This document shows, one piece after another, positions 35,501 to 48,279 of a DNA stretch of 64,000 bases. Numbering within the stretch: position 1 is the stretch's first letter; every line of letters begins with the position of its first letter. The notes beneath the pieces were generated by a model, which had not been told where the DNA came from, did no database searches, and was given only the letters and a program-made list of their open reading frames with translations. A program made the position numbers and the translations under genes. This DNA is from Marchantia polymorpha subsp. ruderalis (Eukaryota; Streptophyta; Marchantiopsida; Marchantiales; Marchantiaceae): positions 9,526,001 to 9,590,000 of the forward strand of contig AP031354.1 in assembly GCA_037833965.1 (NCBI GenBank), written 5' to 3'.

Positions 35501-38450
35501 TTATCTTTTGCACCTTTTCGGACCCCAGTCATGATATCTCCACCAAACTTGGCAAGGTACTCCCAAGTCACACACATCCGGTCGGTTCGTTGCAGCGGGC
35601 TCTCGCCGCTCTTCCAACAAAAGAGCTTGGAAAGGTTTCTTCTGATGGTGTGTGCCATCTCACGGCCAAGTTTAAGGTCCATATCTGGGTCTCGGCCCAT
35701 GTGGCTCGCAATGAGTGCTGTGGATTTTCAGATTAAATTATGCCCAGGGTTCATCCATCCCTCTCTCTCAGGGATCGGTACAAATTTTTATGGCACCGGA
35801 ATGAAGAACGCTTCTTGGTCATGCCATCCTCAAGGATCCAGTACACAACCCACACCAAGCGCCATTTAAGCACGACACTTCTGTTCTGCAGGTGGTGGTG
35901 GGTAGCTCTAGAAGAGTAGAAGATCTTGCGTAATCCAGCGGAAGTCTCACATCGCTGGTAAACACACCGAGTGCATGTTGTCGAGCACTCCTCCCCGGCA
36001 GCCGGCCCCGCTAATAATAATGTGTTTAACAAACCTTCCCTCTCTCACGGTCAAAGCTGGATGGCCATACCGCCATCGAGCATTGACGTCTCGGCGGAAA
36101 GACCTCACGCGCAGCTCGGAGCGAGTCAATCCGAGTCCAGTCGAGTCGGCCATTCGAGCCTTCTACTCTAAATTAATCAAAACGCTTGCTCGAGAAACGC
36201 AAAATCCATCCGAAATCCCACGGTCAAGGAAACAAACCATGACATGTCGGAATTCACGAGCGCACTGCCCCGCTTCGTCCATGAAATCTCGTCGACTGTT
36301 TCATCGCGTCCGGGCAGAAGACACAACGATCTTTTCTGACACAACGGTGTGTTCCGCAAAGGTCACATCGAAGAAGGCCGACGAGAAGCGCCGTGTCGCT
36401 CTCTCGTAACGCCCTGGCCGGCGAAATTTAAAGCTTGTACAACTCCCCCACGGAGGCCGCTCTCCTCCCCGCAGAAACACCGAGAAGGAAATCCGACACG
36501 AAACGAGGACTTTGATTTGGCCGCTAGCTCCATCGCGCTCGGTCTCTGAACCTTCGTGCATGCACATTCTTCTTCGTCGCCATCGGCCATCGGGACCTCA
36601 GGTTAGAGGTGAGGTGAGGTAAGGTGTGGTTAGGGCTAAAGTAAGGATAGAGTAAGGTTAAGGGAAGGCGAGGTCGGGGTTAGCAGGAGACCGCGGTCAT
36701 GATTTCAGTTCGAACTGCACACCTTCGCGGATCCCCCCTGGGTACAACCCGGGGGACCATCAAAGGTCACGTTTACTGGGGGAATATGCCACTCTCAATA
36801 CCTGCAGATCCATCGGACGGCCCAAATTCAATCCGCGACCGAATCATTGGCTTCCTCTCCACCACATCTCCACGATTCCGCCCACCGCAAATGATTCCCC
36901 TCCCCCGCTTAGAAGGAGCGCTCAAACGCTCGCCCTCCCCCACTTTAAAAAAATAAAATTACCCCCTCAAAATAGCACCGCTCCTCCTCCTCCTCCCCCT
37001 CCTCCATTTCAAACATGCGCCATCCGGACGGCCTTCGATTCCGAAGGAGGAAACGGCCTATAGACGCCGGGCAAGGGATGTTGGTTCATGACCCTATTCC
37101 GAGGGCGGGTTAAGTGTATTTTATGGGCTACATACAGGCTGGGATTCTCGGGCAAATGATGCCCCGGGGGGTTGCCTTTTTAACTTTCTCTGACTGCACG
37201 CGCTCCTATGGCCTTGAAAACCAAAAGGAGGGGAATATGGCACTTATTTTAAGCAGGCCGAAGGCTGCTGCTCGGGCCTTTAATTAATACGCGAAAAATG
37301 TTTATATGCGGGGTGGGGGTCCTGACTGACCATTGTCTAGAGGGGGGAGCGGGAGGGGACATCAATGGGCCATAAACGTCAAAGCGCTGGACGACGTCTT
37401 TCCGTGAGAGAAAACGTCGACGTGCCGAACGCCGCTTACCCGTGAACGCAACGAAACCGTGTCCCGTCCCGGCTCACGGAATCTCGGAGCCCGGCACGAG
37501 GATCTTCGGGGCAGGGGCGCCCATCTGGCAGGATTCATCGTCGCGCAAGATTCAACTCGGACCCAAATCTCGCCCTCAGCCCTGAGCCCTCGACGGACGA
37601 AGATTCCAGGTCCTCCATCATCATCATCATCATCGTCTTCCCGTCCTCCCGTCCCCTTCGATTAGAGCTTTACATAACACTACACGTGATCCATCGGTCC
37701 ATCGAACCACCGAAGCCCGAAGCCCGGTCGCTCTGGGAGAGGAGTTGGCGGGGGGGAATATCTGCTCCAACGATTCGATTGCCCCGGCCGAGCGACCGGC
37801 GAATATTCGGCCGCTACCTCCGCGCCTCCCGTATCCAATCTTCGCTCGCTCCGTCTCCATGCGGTGCACCGCGAAATGCCGGCCACGCTGGAGGTCGAAA
37901 TAACCTGATCCCCATCCTGTTCACACAGGAAGGCATTCGGGCATTTCGGACGAGTTCAGACATTCAGCTTTGCACAGAACCATATATTTTCGGAGCCTGA
38001 TCTGATGCAGCTAATAAATATTGAAGGTCATCAATGGGCAGTACTCGATGTTGCGAACTGTACCTGAACATGTTCAGTTAGAATAAAGTCTTAATCTAGC
38101 ACACGACTTCTGAAACATTGCTGTGATCTGTTGCTGTTGGGGATAGTGCTCTGCCTGTACAGGGCGAGCTCCGTGTATTAAAGGTTCCGGAATCACGTTA
38201 GAAAGTTTGAGCTTAAACTGCCAGATAAATATGCTAATTAAAGTCCAATTAAAAGAACACGTCTTATTAAAGATCGCCGAAGGATGTAGGTGATTTCACG
38301 TTATGAACTCAACTTGCGCCACAGATCATGCCCCCGACACCGCATTTCCGTGTACTTGCTCTCGACAGATTGGGCTCCAAGCTAAGTATCTCTGAATATC
38401 TGATTTCTTTCCGACGATGGTTTGCAAACTTCTTATTCAAGTTCCATAAT
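32516..38450. other. 6 kb without a recognised gene
   Basis: Ordinary to GC-rich DNA. Several 60-170-codon frames exist (notably 34339-34845 +, 34100-34531 -, 35386-35736 +, 35975-36409 +), but they overlap one another on opposite strands and none shows a domain I recognise. Local oddities are a 16-bp palindrome (33222-33237), a hairpin near 34633-34656, a (CAG)n run near 34796-34812 and purine/GGT-type low complexity near 36600-36690. A transcribed non-coding RNA is possible but cannot be shown. Confidence 0.4.
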
Positions 38451-40420
38451 TCTCCTGATTTCGACTAACTTATATTTCCTTCCTGCAACGGGTCGGACAT
38501 AAATATGGTCGATCTCGACAACAAAATCCCTTCAATTAACGATTTGATTGTGCAAGTGAGTAGGCAATTTTTCTGATATGGAATTTTCTACAACCAACTA
38601 GGGGAAAGTATATTTCTTTTAATATGAAGCTTCATAATTCTTCATACACAGCTTCATAAGATTTTTCCAAAATTATGGTTCTTCCAATATAAAGATACTG
38701 AAGTGTATTTTAGTTTGGCTCTTACATGTCATGTTAAAATAATTCCCTTGATCTTACCATTTTGCGTCTACATATGTGAATGATGATACCAAATCTTTAT
38801 TCAAGAAATTATAATTGCCTTTATATCATATACGAGAGAAATTAGAGTGATGAAGTAGAATAATATTGAAATCGTATGGAGTTATCTATTTACCTCAGTA
38901 AGGAATGGATCATTTGAAATATGAAAACGTTAACGGCTACTCAGCTAACCAATATATTGTAGTTAAAAAAGTAGTATCCTAAATTTAAAATTCCTTATTT
39001 AGATTTATTATAATATTATTTTTCATATCATTGAAAATATAAATATGAAAATATTTTAAAATTTGATCATGCTCGTTGAAAAAAATCTTCATGACAGAAA
39101 ATTCATTGAATTTTTCGTATAAAAGTTATAAATGAGTATGTAGAAATCTTTTTCAAATTATTCTTTTTATTCTTTTTGTTCTTTTGGAATAGAAATTTTC
39201 TACACTTACAAATTTTTTTATTAAGTATTCATAACAAATTCCACTATAATAAAGGTTTCATATTTTTTCATCAATAATAATTTTTCTTATCTATTTATTT
39301 GAAAATTTAAATAAAAATGTTTACATAATATAAACCGTAATAGTGCGACCAGTTGGAATGCATAATACATAAAAAAAAACTAATAATATGAGAATTTTTA
39401 TTTCTAAGAATTTAGATAGAAGTTTCATCGTGTATAAACCTCTATCAAATGAAATTTTTTTTATCTTTCACGACTGAAAACCTCTTAAATTTTTGGATTC
39501 AAACATTTCTTGGCATTGCGTGTGTACGATACATATTATTTTGATTTTGAATGAGGATCCATGAAAATAATTAGAGTGCAGGTATATGATATAAATTTAT
39601 AAAAAAGGTTCTTTAATAATATAGTATCATCTATCAAGTTTTATCCTACATATATTAATATTATAAAATTTACACAAATCAAATTATAAATATATAATAT
39701 AAATTTCAAGACTTGGTGTTTTCTTCTTAAATTTGAAGATGATATTTTAGCTCTTTAACTTTGTAAAAACATAACATAATTATGAATCTTGTATTCATAT
39801 AATAAGTAAATAAATTTTATTTTACATAAAAAAAGAGGATTTTTGAAATGCAAGAAGAGTAAAGCTGAGGGAATTGAGTTAGAACATCGAAGAAATATGA
39901 ATCTTGAAATCTTCAAATTCAATGAAAAAGTGATTGATTTATTTCATGATACTATCAAGCTTTTCAATAAGTAACATGTTTTCTCCGTCAACGAAAGCAT
40001 TTCATTGTAATTGAAGATGATGCGATAAAAAACTTGACAACTAGAACTGAACTCTGTAACGGAAATGCACGGGAAAACACAAGAAATCGAAACAACACAA
40101 GATGCACGCAGACTCGACTCCGAACCGATCTTCAAGAATGTGTTTGCTATTCAATGGAGGGTGGGATTTGTCCGAGATTTTTGAATATTATGTTTAAAAC
40201 ATGCACAGAAAAACGAGTTTCCAGCTGTTCATCAGGCCCACTTTGTTGACAGAGGACATCACACGAAAAAAATCATATGCATGCTATTTTCTTTGACCAT
40301 ATATCTCAATGGGTCAAAGAAAGGAGTCTTAAACCTACCCACAGAATAAATAGAAGGTGCAAGAGGAGGAAACCTTCTGAACAATAAGCACGTTGCTAAA
40401 CCTCATTTAGAAGGTATTCG
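38451..40420. other. Strongly AT-rich block
   Basis: Base composition drops sharply to AT-rich between about 38550 and 39900, with many homopolymer A/T runs and no open frame of note. It resembles decayed intergenic or transposon-derived DNA. A short hairpin (TTCTTTGACC ... GGTCAAAGAA) lies at about 40289-40323. Confidence 0.5.
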
Positions 40421-43400
40421 GATTAGAAGTATCTTGATGATGGTTAATTGAAAACCTTCTTAATCATGTCTCAGCAGCAGAAGAAGAAGATTTTAACCCG
40501 AGTATTACGGGTCTGGTCCAAAGAATCCTGCGAAAGAAAGAGTTCAGAACCGGTCGTTAGCAAGAAGAATCTCAACCTTAACTTTTCCAGGGGAGGGTCC
40601 ATCTGGGGGGGGGGGAGTGGGGTACGATCCTCGATAAAAATCAACCCCGTTGGCCAGCCAGGGGTGAAAGTAAACCAGGGGTGAAAGTAAAAAGGAGATC
40701 ACAATGGTCACATCTTCAGAGAGCTAAGAAAGAGACTAAAGCAAAAGAGGAACCTTCATGACTGGCTCCGTTTTATTCCATGTGAAAATGACCGGCACCC
40801 CCGAGAGGTAAATCACTGGCTCGGGCAGTGATATACCTTTGTACCGAAGCAAAGGGGATGGATATGTGGGCCGCATGGTCAACTCCTGGGGCTCCCTACC
40901 GTTGAGAGTCTTCATTAACAACCTCTCTTAGTATAGTAAATGTGATGCTGCGTCTACTACAGTCCACCGATGTAACTGGGGTTATCGGAAGGATGAGGTC
41001 AAACATGCCAGTCCGATCATTGGTGGACTTCCAAAGGTTCAGATTTTAAAATTATATTAACAGCAGTTTTACTGTTTCCCATTTGTTAAAGCCTACCACT
41101 CCCATTACTTCTTTTCTCTGAAATATTCCTCGACGAAATCTCGAAACTTTTGGCGATAGATTTGATACAATTTATATCAATTCGTTTCACTGCCGATTAT
41201 TATATCTCATGTCTGGCTTTGTACATCGCCACTTTCTCCGCAGTTCAACAAATATTATAAGATACGCCCATCAAGCATCTCTGCTCAAGTTGACAGTTTG
41301 ACTGTAAGTCTACAAACTAGGGTCGTGTGTCTGGCCCCTCTATACGTAGAGAGTACTGGATTTGAATCTAGCAGCAGGTGTTTCTTGCTGTTTTCCCATA
41401 CTAACTTTACTCGAGCACTTTTTAATTCTGATGTCAAGATTTTTTTTTTCTCTTCTGTTATCTTTTGCCTGCTTTCTCGAGAAAGCGTGCAATGCTCAGT
41501 ATTATTAGTGGATCAGGAGCGATCGAAAGTATCTTACCCAACGAGAGGATGATTGTGGCGTGAGGTCAATTCCGTTTGGAAAACTCTCCCAGCTTTCTCA
41601 ACCTGTACTATAAGCATGTCCTGCACTTTAAACCCCGACACCCCGACAACCCCACCCCAGGAACTGTATAGGAAGACTGCCGGTGATAACTAAATAAATG
41701 AATTTGCAGAAAAATATGTTTGAGTGGATTCTTTACGTTCCCTGTTTTATAATATTCATCCGAGTAAACAACAGACCCCAACCAAGTTGGAGAAGTTGTA
41801 GAGCTGCTGCATGTGACATGAGTCAGAAGAATTTAATACATGTACAACCCTGCACCGAGTAAACCGCAGAAGGGATTGTAGTCTGTTGTCATAGTGTTGA
41901 CACATATCAGGGGAGGCCACATTCAACACTGGTGAATGTATCATTTGAAGCTTTGCCTTTTTGGAATGGTATGCACAATACACATGTTTCGTGAATGAAA
42001 AGCTGTGTATTGCAGAAGCTGTGAAGGCCGACTTGCGGTGTCATAAACTCCCTCCACGAGTTCTCCTTATGTAACGTTTTATTCCGTTCAACCTCTTCTT
42101 CTTTTGCCGAAGAGTTTGGGCCTAAAGCTGTGTGATATATAATCGCAGCTGATCTTTCGATGCAAGAGGGTAATTGGTTGGACCAAACACGGGTTCTAAT
42201 CAATGGACGTTGAAGGTGAGCAAGAGATGATAGAGTAAACAGTTGGAGCTGTATGAATTCCCGAGTGATTTCGGATGGATTCATCAACAGCCGTAACTAC
42301 ATGACTACATCTCGTTCACAAGGTTTTACTCGACCAATAAATCGTCTCCTTCGCTAAGTTGAGGCTCGCACGGTCACTTTCAACAGATATAAAGCACGGA
42401 GAGTCGAGTTCATTCTGATTGTTGATATATAAAAGGGGGTGGGGGTTTCAAAATTACGAATGAATGCCCTTCGTCGACAGATACCTCATGTGATGCTATT
42501 AAGTGGAGTGTAATTATGCGGATCGTATGGTATACTCCTCTCGTGTCATGTCACGGCTCTACGTGCCGTATACTTTGCTTGGTGCGGCGAAGTAAGTGGA
42601 TGGGGTCAAACAGAGTCAGGAACAATGTCGATAGCGTAGTCAATAAGTCCAACATTACACATCACAAAGATTAGAATCTTTGGTGAAGGTATTTGGCACA
42701 GTAAAAAGTACTTCTCAGCAGATAATATTCTCGAAAGTACCCTCATACGTATAAGTGGAATTGAATATACTCATTACGTATAAGTTTGGCTCGTTTCAAA
42801 CCTGGTCAATCATCAAATAAGGTAAAAATCCACATCGATCTGTGTATGATGATGTATTTACCTACATATTTGTACCTTGTACCTCAACAAGGGACTCCAG
42901 AACTCCAGACAAGCTTCAATGGATGCAAAAGTATATAATTGATTAGTGGAATCATTGATCAGATGCCCAAGTACAGCCATCGACCTGTTTTTGCAGCTCC
43001 AACATTATCAATATCAATATGGTTATATACTGTTTCCTAGTCTACATATAGATCTGATACAGCGCCATTACCGATGCTCTCTCTACATGACATCCCGACC
43101 GTAGTGCTCCGGTTACCACTTTCTAATCTCTCATTAGATCTGAACTTTGTCCCAAAATTCCCAATCCTTGTCTTGAAGTCACCGTGCACCTTTGTTGGTG
43201 TCTCACTTGAACCAAGCAAGCAAGCAAGCAAGGAAGAATTGAAGGAAGCAAGGGGTTGCAGCTCGAGGCTCGGGTGTACATGTTGCAGTTCATTTGTGTA
43301 CGTGGTCACGTAAGACGGAAGCCGTGATTATTTATCAACACAGAGTTTGTGTGTCATGCAGCGCTATTAGTGTCTTGTACTGAAGACCATGTCGTCGATC

Positions 43401-44640
43401 ATCCATCCATTCATTCATTCATTCGGGAAATGCGATCAGTGATGCCATAAGTTCCTGCATCCGAGGACCAGACGCTGAGTACTGTTCTCTAACGACATGA
43501 AGCTCGCTCTGCCTGCTTCGAGGCCCCAGCAAGAGACAAATGTTTTCTCCGAGACTCGAGACCTGCGATCACACTCGTGTACTACAGTATTAGCATTGAG
43601 ATTAGAGACATGACATTACTGTTGAATCTGGCACTAATCTGGATTAATCAGCGCTCGGGTGGCAGGTAAGAAGTATGCGTAAAATGAAGGCCAAAAGTAG
43701 ACGGGAGGTGAAAAGTACAAACGAAAGTACGAGTCTGTAATTATTCATGGCCACCGCCATAAATACGTTGCGTATCGGGACCGGTCGGCGAGCGCACGCA
43801 GGCTCGGTGCAGCCGGTGTCGACGAGCGGGACTGCGCAGACCATGATTCGTGACCGGTGCCAACCAGTTCTTGGCCGTGACCGTTAGCAGCGTGGACAAC
43901 TGGGCATGCTCTCCCGGGCAGCGAGCGCGATGGGCAATAATGGTCTGGTGTTCTTCGCCGGCGAGCCTCGAAAGCACTTCCGGCGAGTTCCGATCGGCAA
44001 AATAATCTGGCCACCGCCGCCCGCCGGCCCGCCGAGGGATAGCGGATGCCGAAGTCGTGAAGCGAAGGGAGCCGAACTGTTAAACCCCGCACCACATCAG
44101 CAGCTCCGACCACGTGGCGGGAGGATGTCAGCGCACCGGAGCTTATTTAACGGGTGACAACAGGCCGGGAGCGTGGCGCTCGTCCAGGTGGCAGCTCGCG
44201 AGGATCCCGAGATAAAAATACGAGCCCACCCACCCACCGGCGAGAGCCGACGGTGGTCAGCCGAGGAGTGCCGACCGATCGAGCCGGGAGGCAGGCAGGC
44301 CTAGGCAGAGCACTGAGTAACGTCGCGTTGCGCGCATCAGCCTTTCGAGAGGTGTAGTATTGTAAGCGCGTGGAAATCCACCGGATGCAGGCGGTGTGCT
44401 ACCCTAGCAGGCAGGAAGGCCCAGCTCATGACCGTGGTTGCCCACGCCGACGACGTCCTCATCATCCTAATCATCTTCATCTTCTACTCCTTCTTCTTCT
44501 TCTTCTGCGCATTTTTCCCCGCTCAGGCGGGCAGCGCAGGTCAATTCAAGTCAGGTCAGCGCACCGCAGGTCAGGTCAGGTCAGGTCAGGTTAAACCAGA
44601 GAGAGAGAAGCGAGAGCGTCGAGCCAACAACGAACGAGGA
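40421..44640. other. No gene recognised; mixed composition
   Basis: 40600-40690 holds an 11-base G run and a direct repeat (CCAGGGGTGAAAGTAAA twice). A perfect 16-bp palindrome, GCTTTCTCGAGAAAGC, lies at 41471-41486. A TATATAAA at 42426-42433 is followed by a G-run, but no gene follows it. 43740-44640 is GC-rich with overlapping frames on both strands and AGGTC repeats at about 44567-44592. Simple repeats of AAGC (43215) and CATT (43410) type occur. Confidence 0.4.
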
Positions 44641-44644
44641 TTCG

Positions 44645-45790
44645 GCAGCAGCAGCAGCAGCAGCAAAATCAGCGTCGACAAGAAAAAGGAAGACATTTGG
44701 GGATCTCGCGAAAGGAGGGACGGGGATGGGGAGGGGAGGGCAGGGGAGGGAAGGCCAGGGAAGTGACGGAATGGATTCGGATGAGGGTGGGGGCAGTTTG
44801 CATGGCGTTGTGTAGAGGGATGAGGGTGGGGGACGGGGAGGATCAGGGGTAAATTGTGAGGGAGGGGGGGATTCCCCAAGTGTAGGAGGAGGAGGGGAGA
44901 CGAGACGAGCCCAAGAAAAGTGGGAGGAGAGACGGAGAGATGGAGGAATCACTATTTGGTTGACCGTTTGTCCAATGGAGCAGATACGATGCTTGATGGC
45001 GAGGAGGAGCATAAATAGATAGGGAGGGAGGGGGGGAGAGGTCCGAGGGCGGTCCTGAGGTCTGCTGCTCGGTGGTACTGGTGCTGCTGCTGTTGCGGCT
45101 GCACATACTTCAACCACTGACCGATGGTACTGCGCTGTGCTGAAAAACAAATCGAACCAGAGGGCTTCACTACAGGACGCTGGCTGCTGCTGCTGCTTCT
45201 TCTGCAGCGGATTGTTTTATATCATGTGTACACATTCCCCTGCGAGTGAGGGAATAAAGCGGTGGTCAGATCACGTCAGTCGGTCCGTCGCTGGCTCGGG
45301 TTCGGGTTGAGGTAGGCGTAGGGAGGGAGGGAGGGAGGGAGGGAGGAAGGAAGGGGAGGAGAGGAGAGGAGAAGAGGAGGAAGGAAGAGGGAGAGGGAGA
45401 GGAGGACGGAGGAATCGACAGAAATTAGATTGGGAAGGAGGAGGACGAACGGAGGCCGATCGGGACTGGTAATAGTGTTCACACGGCGAAGAAAAGACGA
45501 GGAGAATGAGATCAGAGTGTTGACAGACAGAGAGAGGAGAGAGAAGGAGCATTTTCAGCATTCCATGGAGTGCCACTTTCTTTTTCAGGCATTTTCCTTT
45601 TGACCGACCAGCGTTGTTCGCGGCCTGGCCTGCTCTCCTGCCTTCCCTTGTGCTGGCCTGCCTGCGCTTGGTGCCATAGGACCAGAGGGTGAGGTAGAGA
45701 GAGAGAGAGAGGTAGAAAGACGCGGAGGGGGAGAGAGAGAGAGAAAGAGTGAGAGGGAGAAAGAGGGAGATGGAGATTTGAGTCTGGGGC
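44645..45790 (+). repeat. Purine-rich simple-repeat tract (GA, GGGA, CAG)
   Basis: The plus strand is strongly purine-biased: (CAG)n at ~44646-44665; GGGGA/GGGAGG runs at 44715-44760 and 44820-44900; (GGGA)n at 45321-45352; GAGGA at 45355-45415; (GA)n at 45695-45770. Frames on the minus strand here are Pro/Ser/Leu-rich artefacts of the repeats. It lies 2.5 kb upstream of the MYB-CC start, so it may belong to its promoter or to an unseen divergent transcript. Confidence 0.8.
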
Positions 45791-48276
45791 CGAAAGAAAG
45801 AAGAACGTGTGCGCATTTTTGGGGGTCAAGAAGTGCGTCCCAGGTCTGTACTGCTTCTGTGCTGATGCTCTCCCAGGCTTCAGGGATCCCTTCGATGGAG
45901 CAATAAGGGGGAGACGGTCTGTAGGGGTGGGAATGTGGGTTTTGGCGCCGAGTATTCACTCATTGCTACAGGACGTATATCAAATTATTCCGCCGAACTC
46001 TCTTCTGAACGGAAATAAGAGCGCCTATTTCTCCATAGTCAGCTCTTCGCTGCCTTGAGCTGAATTTTGCCATGTCTACTTTCTTTCTTTCGGCATCGGA
46101 CTCCTTCCGCTGCTGATTCGTCGTCTGTGCAGGTCGAGTTTGTGCGACTGTCACTTTGCGCTAATTGGAAGGAGAGGAAAGGCGGCAACAGTTGGTTTCA
46201 GAGTGGGAGAGAGTTCATGTGCCGCTGCTCCAGTATTAGCTTGAAGCCTCAGCCTGGAAAGGAAAATCAAGTCAAGTGAGCAGCTTGAGCTGTGTTTCGG
46301 AGCCGGTTTGGATTCTAAGCACATCGGGGTTCAGCAGAGAAGGGCGATATCTGAGTGCGATTTGAACTTAGTCTTGACAAATTTGAATCGAGGTAGGACG
46401 GATAGACGCCGGGCACGATTTACTGATGTCTCCTGGAAATAACGCCAAGGAAGCGAGCTAGCCGACCGATTGAAATCGAACACGGAGGATGATTTTTTTG
46501 AATTGAGCAGGTGCAACTGCGAGGACTTGCTCTCGAGCAGTGGTGATGAGTACACAACCTGTTCGGGTCTGGCAACAACAAGCGGTCTCCGGACTGTCAT
46601 CTGCCGGTCGAACCTTTGGTTCCAGTGTGTACCTATCGGGAGTTTGCATTTGTTTAATGCGCGGGGTTGGAAAAAGTAATCCCCTAGATCCGACTCAACC
46701 AAACCTCGAGCGTTGTAATGGATCATTTGCCGTGGAAAGCGATCGAAGGGAGGTTACAGCATGCGGTTCCGTAATCTGCAATGTATCAGGCCTGCTCTAC
46801 TAATTCTCCCTGGAACAAACAGCTCTGGTTTATTGGAGGAAAGTTTCCAAGGTGACCTTCTGGATACTGGAGTGCTCAGAGGGCAAACGATATCAAGAGA
46901 CATGTAAGATTGGTCCGGAACATTTGTTATAGTCATATATCTAAACTTGTACTCCTCCTTTTAACGTAATCTATTTCATGGCTGGTGCCCTATTACATAG
47001 TATACTTCATTTCCAGCAAAAGGTTGTGCTGACATTATGATCACCAGGACTATTTGAGGGATAGCCGAATCGGAGCCTATTTGATTGGTGTTCTTTAGAA
47101 TCTGTTGTCTTCCTCCGATTTTACTTCGTGGAAGCAATTTTAGTCCGCTTATTGGCAATCTCTTGCCCACGAGAGTAAGTCAGTTATGTTGGGGCTTGGA
47201 GCCCACTAGCAAGGTTCACATTGCGAGGCTACCCTGTGATGACGAAGTAAGTCATATTCTGTCGGCACAATAATCCTTGTACCTGATCACGCACTGAACT
47301 TGTTCATAAGACAATGAGCATCTTAGTTCCCGATTGCTCAATGCTTTTCTTGGAACCTTAATAATGTGGAAATAAGTCGATGGACGCCACTCAAATCAGG
47401 AAATCGCTTGGCCCCTGGTTTCGAGGTTGTTATCTCCGATGAAGCATTAATGCTCCGCGTGAGTTTTGTGACCCCATCCTATATCCTTCAAGGTCGTAAT
47501 GGGTGGTTGGATCTATAACATGTGGTCGTACTTGTAGTTCTGTCTCTTGCGTCTTCTGCCAAGTATTACTGCCAAAATGGCGGCATTTTCCACCAATATT
47601 GGCATGGGCTTGGGTCTGCCTCTCTCAGAAATCCTATGTAAGTTGGAGACCAGATTTATCTCTAGGGTCTTCTAATTCAAAGGGGAATATCAAGGCATAC
47701 AATGCTAAACCATAAACAACTCACCACAAGTTCAACGGACTCATTGACATGATGATCAAACTTGCCTTCTACTTTTTTACTATAATCCTGCCGAGGGTCT
47801 TGTCAATTAGATGCTAGTTTTATTTCTTGTATCAGATTGTATTCGAACTCACTTTTATGTCAGGGTACGACTTTACTGCTTGTTGGATCCTTTTGTTAGA
47901 TTCAAGTGTCTGGAACCTGTGTTGTACATTCATACGTAGGCATCAAAGGTGAAAGAAGTTGAACTCCATGATTTTTATGCCGTTTCCTCCCAGTCGTTGA
48001 CTTGTGTTCTTGCCATTAGCCCTCTTTTTCCAGACTCTTGCCAATACATCCCAATACCTGAGTATTCGTGAACATTTGTTTTTTTATTGAAAGTTTAGAG
48101 TTATTTGTGGCAATGTTGTACGAAAACATCGTTACAAGATTCTCCGTTGATTCAGATAGCGCCTTAGGCAGTTGTTCTGCATTTGTTACTGTGAGGTATG
48201 AAATCCCAGTTTGTTTACGAACTTGTACAGATGATCAGTACAAATGAACTCCTCTCCACGTTTTAATGTTTTGCAG
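45791..48276 (+). other. Probable leader exon(s) and 5'-UTR intron of the MYB-CC gene
   Basis: The first coding exon opens immediately after a good acceptor (TTTTGCAG, ending 48276) and only 3 nt before the ATG. At least one non-coding exon must therefore lie upstream. A candidate donor, AA/GTGAGC, is at 46276. The exact leader cannot be fixed from sequence. No other coding potential was recognised. Confidence 0.4.
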
Positions 48277-48279
48277 ATC

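Noticed and set aside
36600-36690. GGTTAGGG-like sequence suggesting interstitial telomere repeats
   Set aside because: Only irregular GGT/AGG low complexity is present; there is no run of TTTAGGG units.
44581-45959. Pro/Ser/Leu-rich minus-strand frames up to 189 codons
   Set aside because: They are translations of the GA and GGGA repeats; composition follows the repeats and no domain is present.
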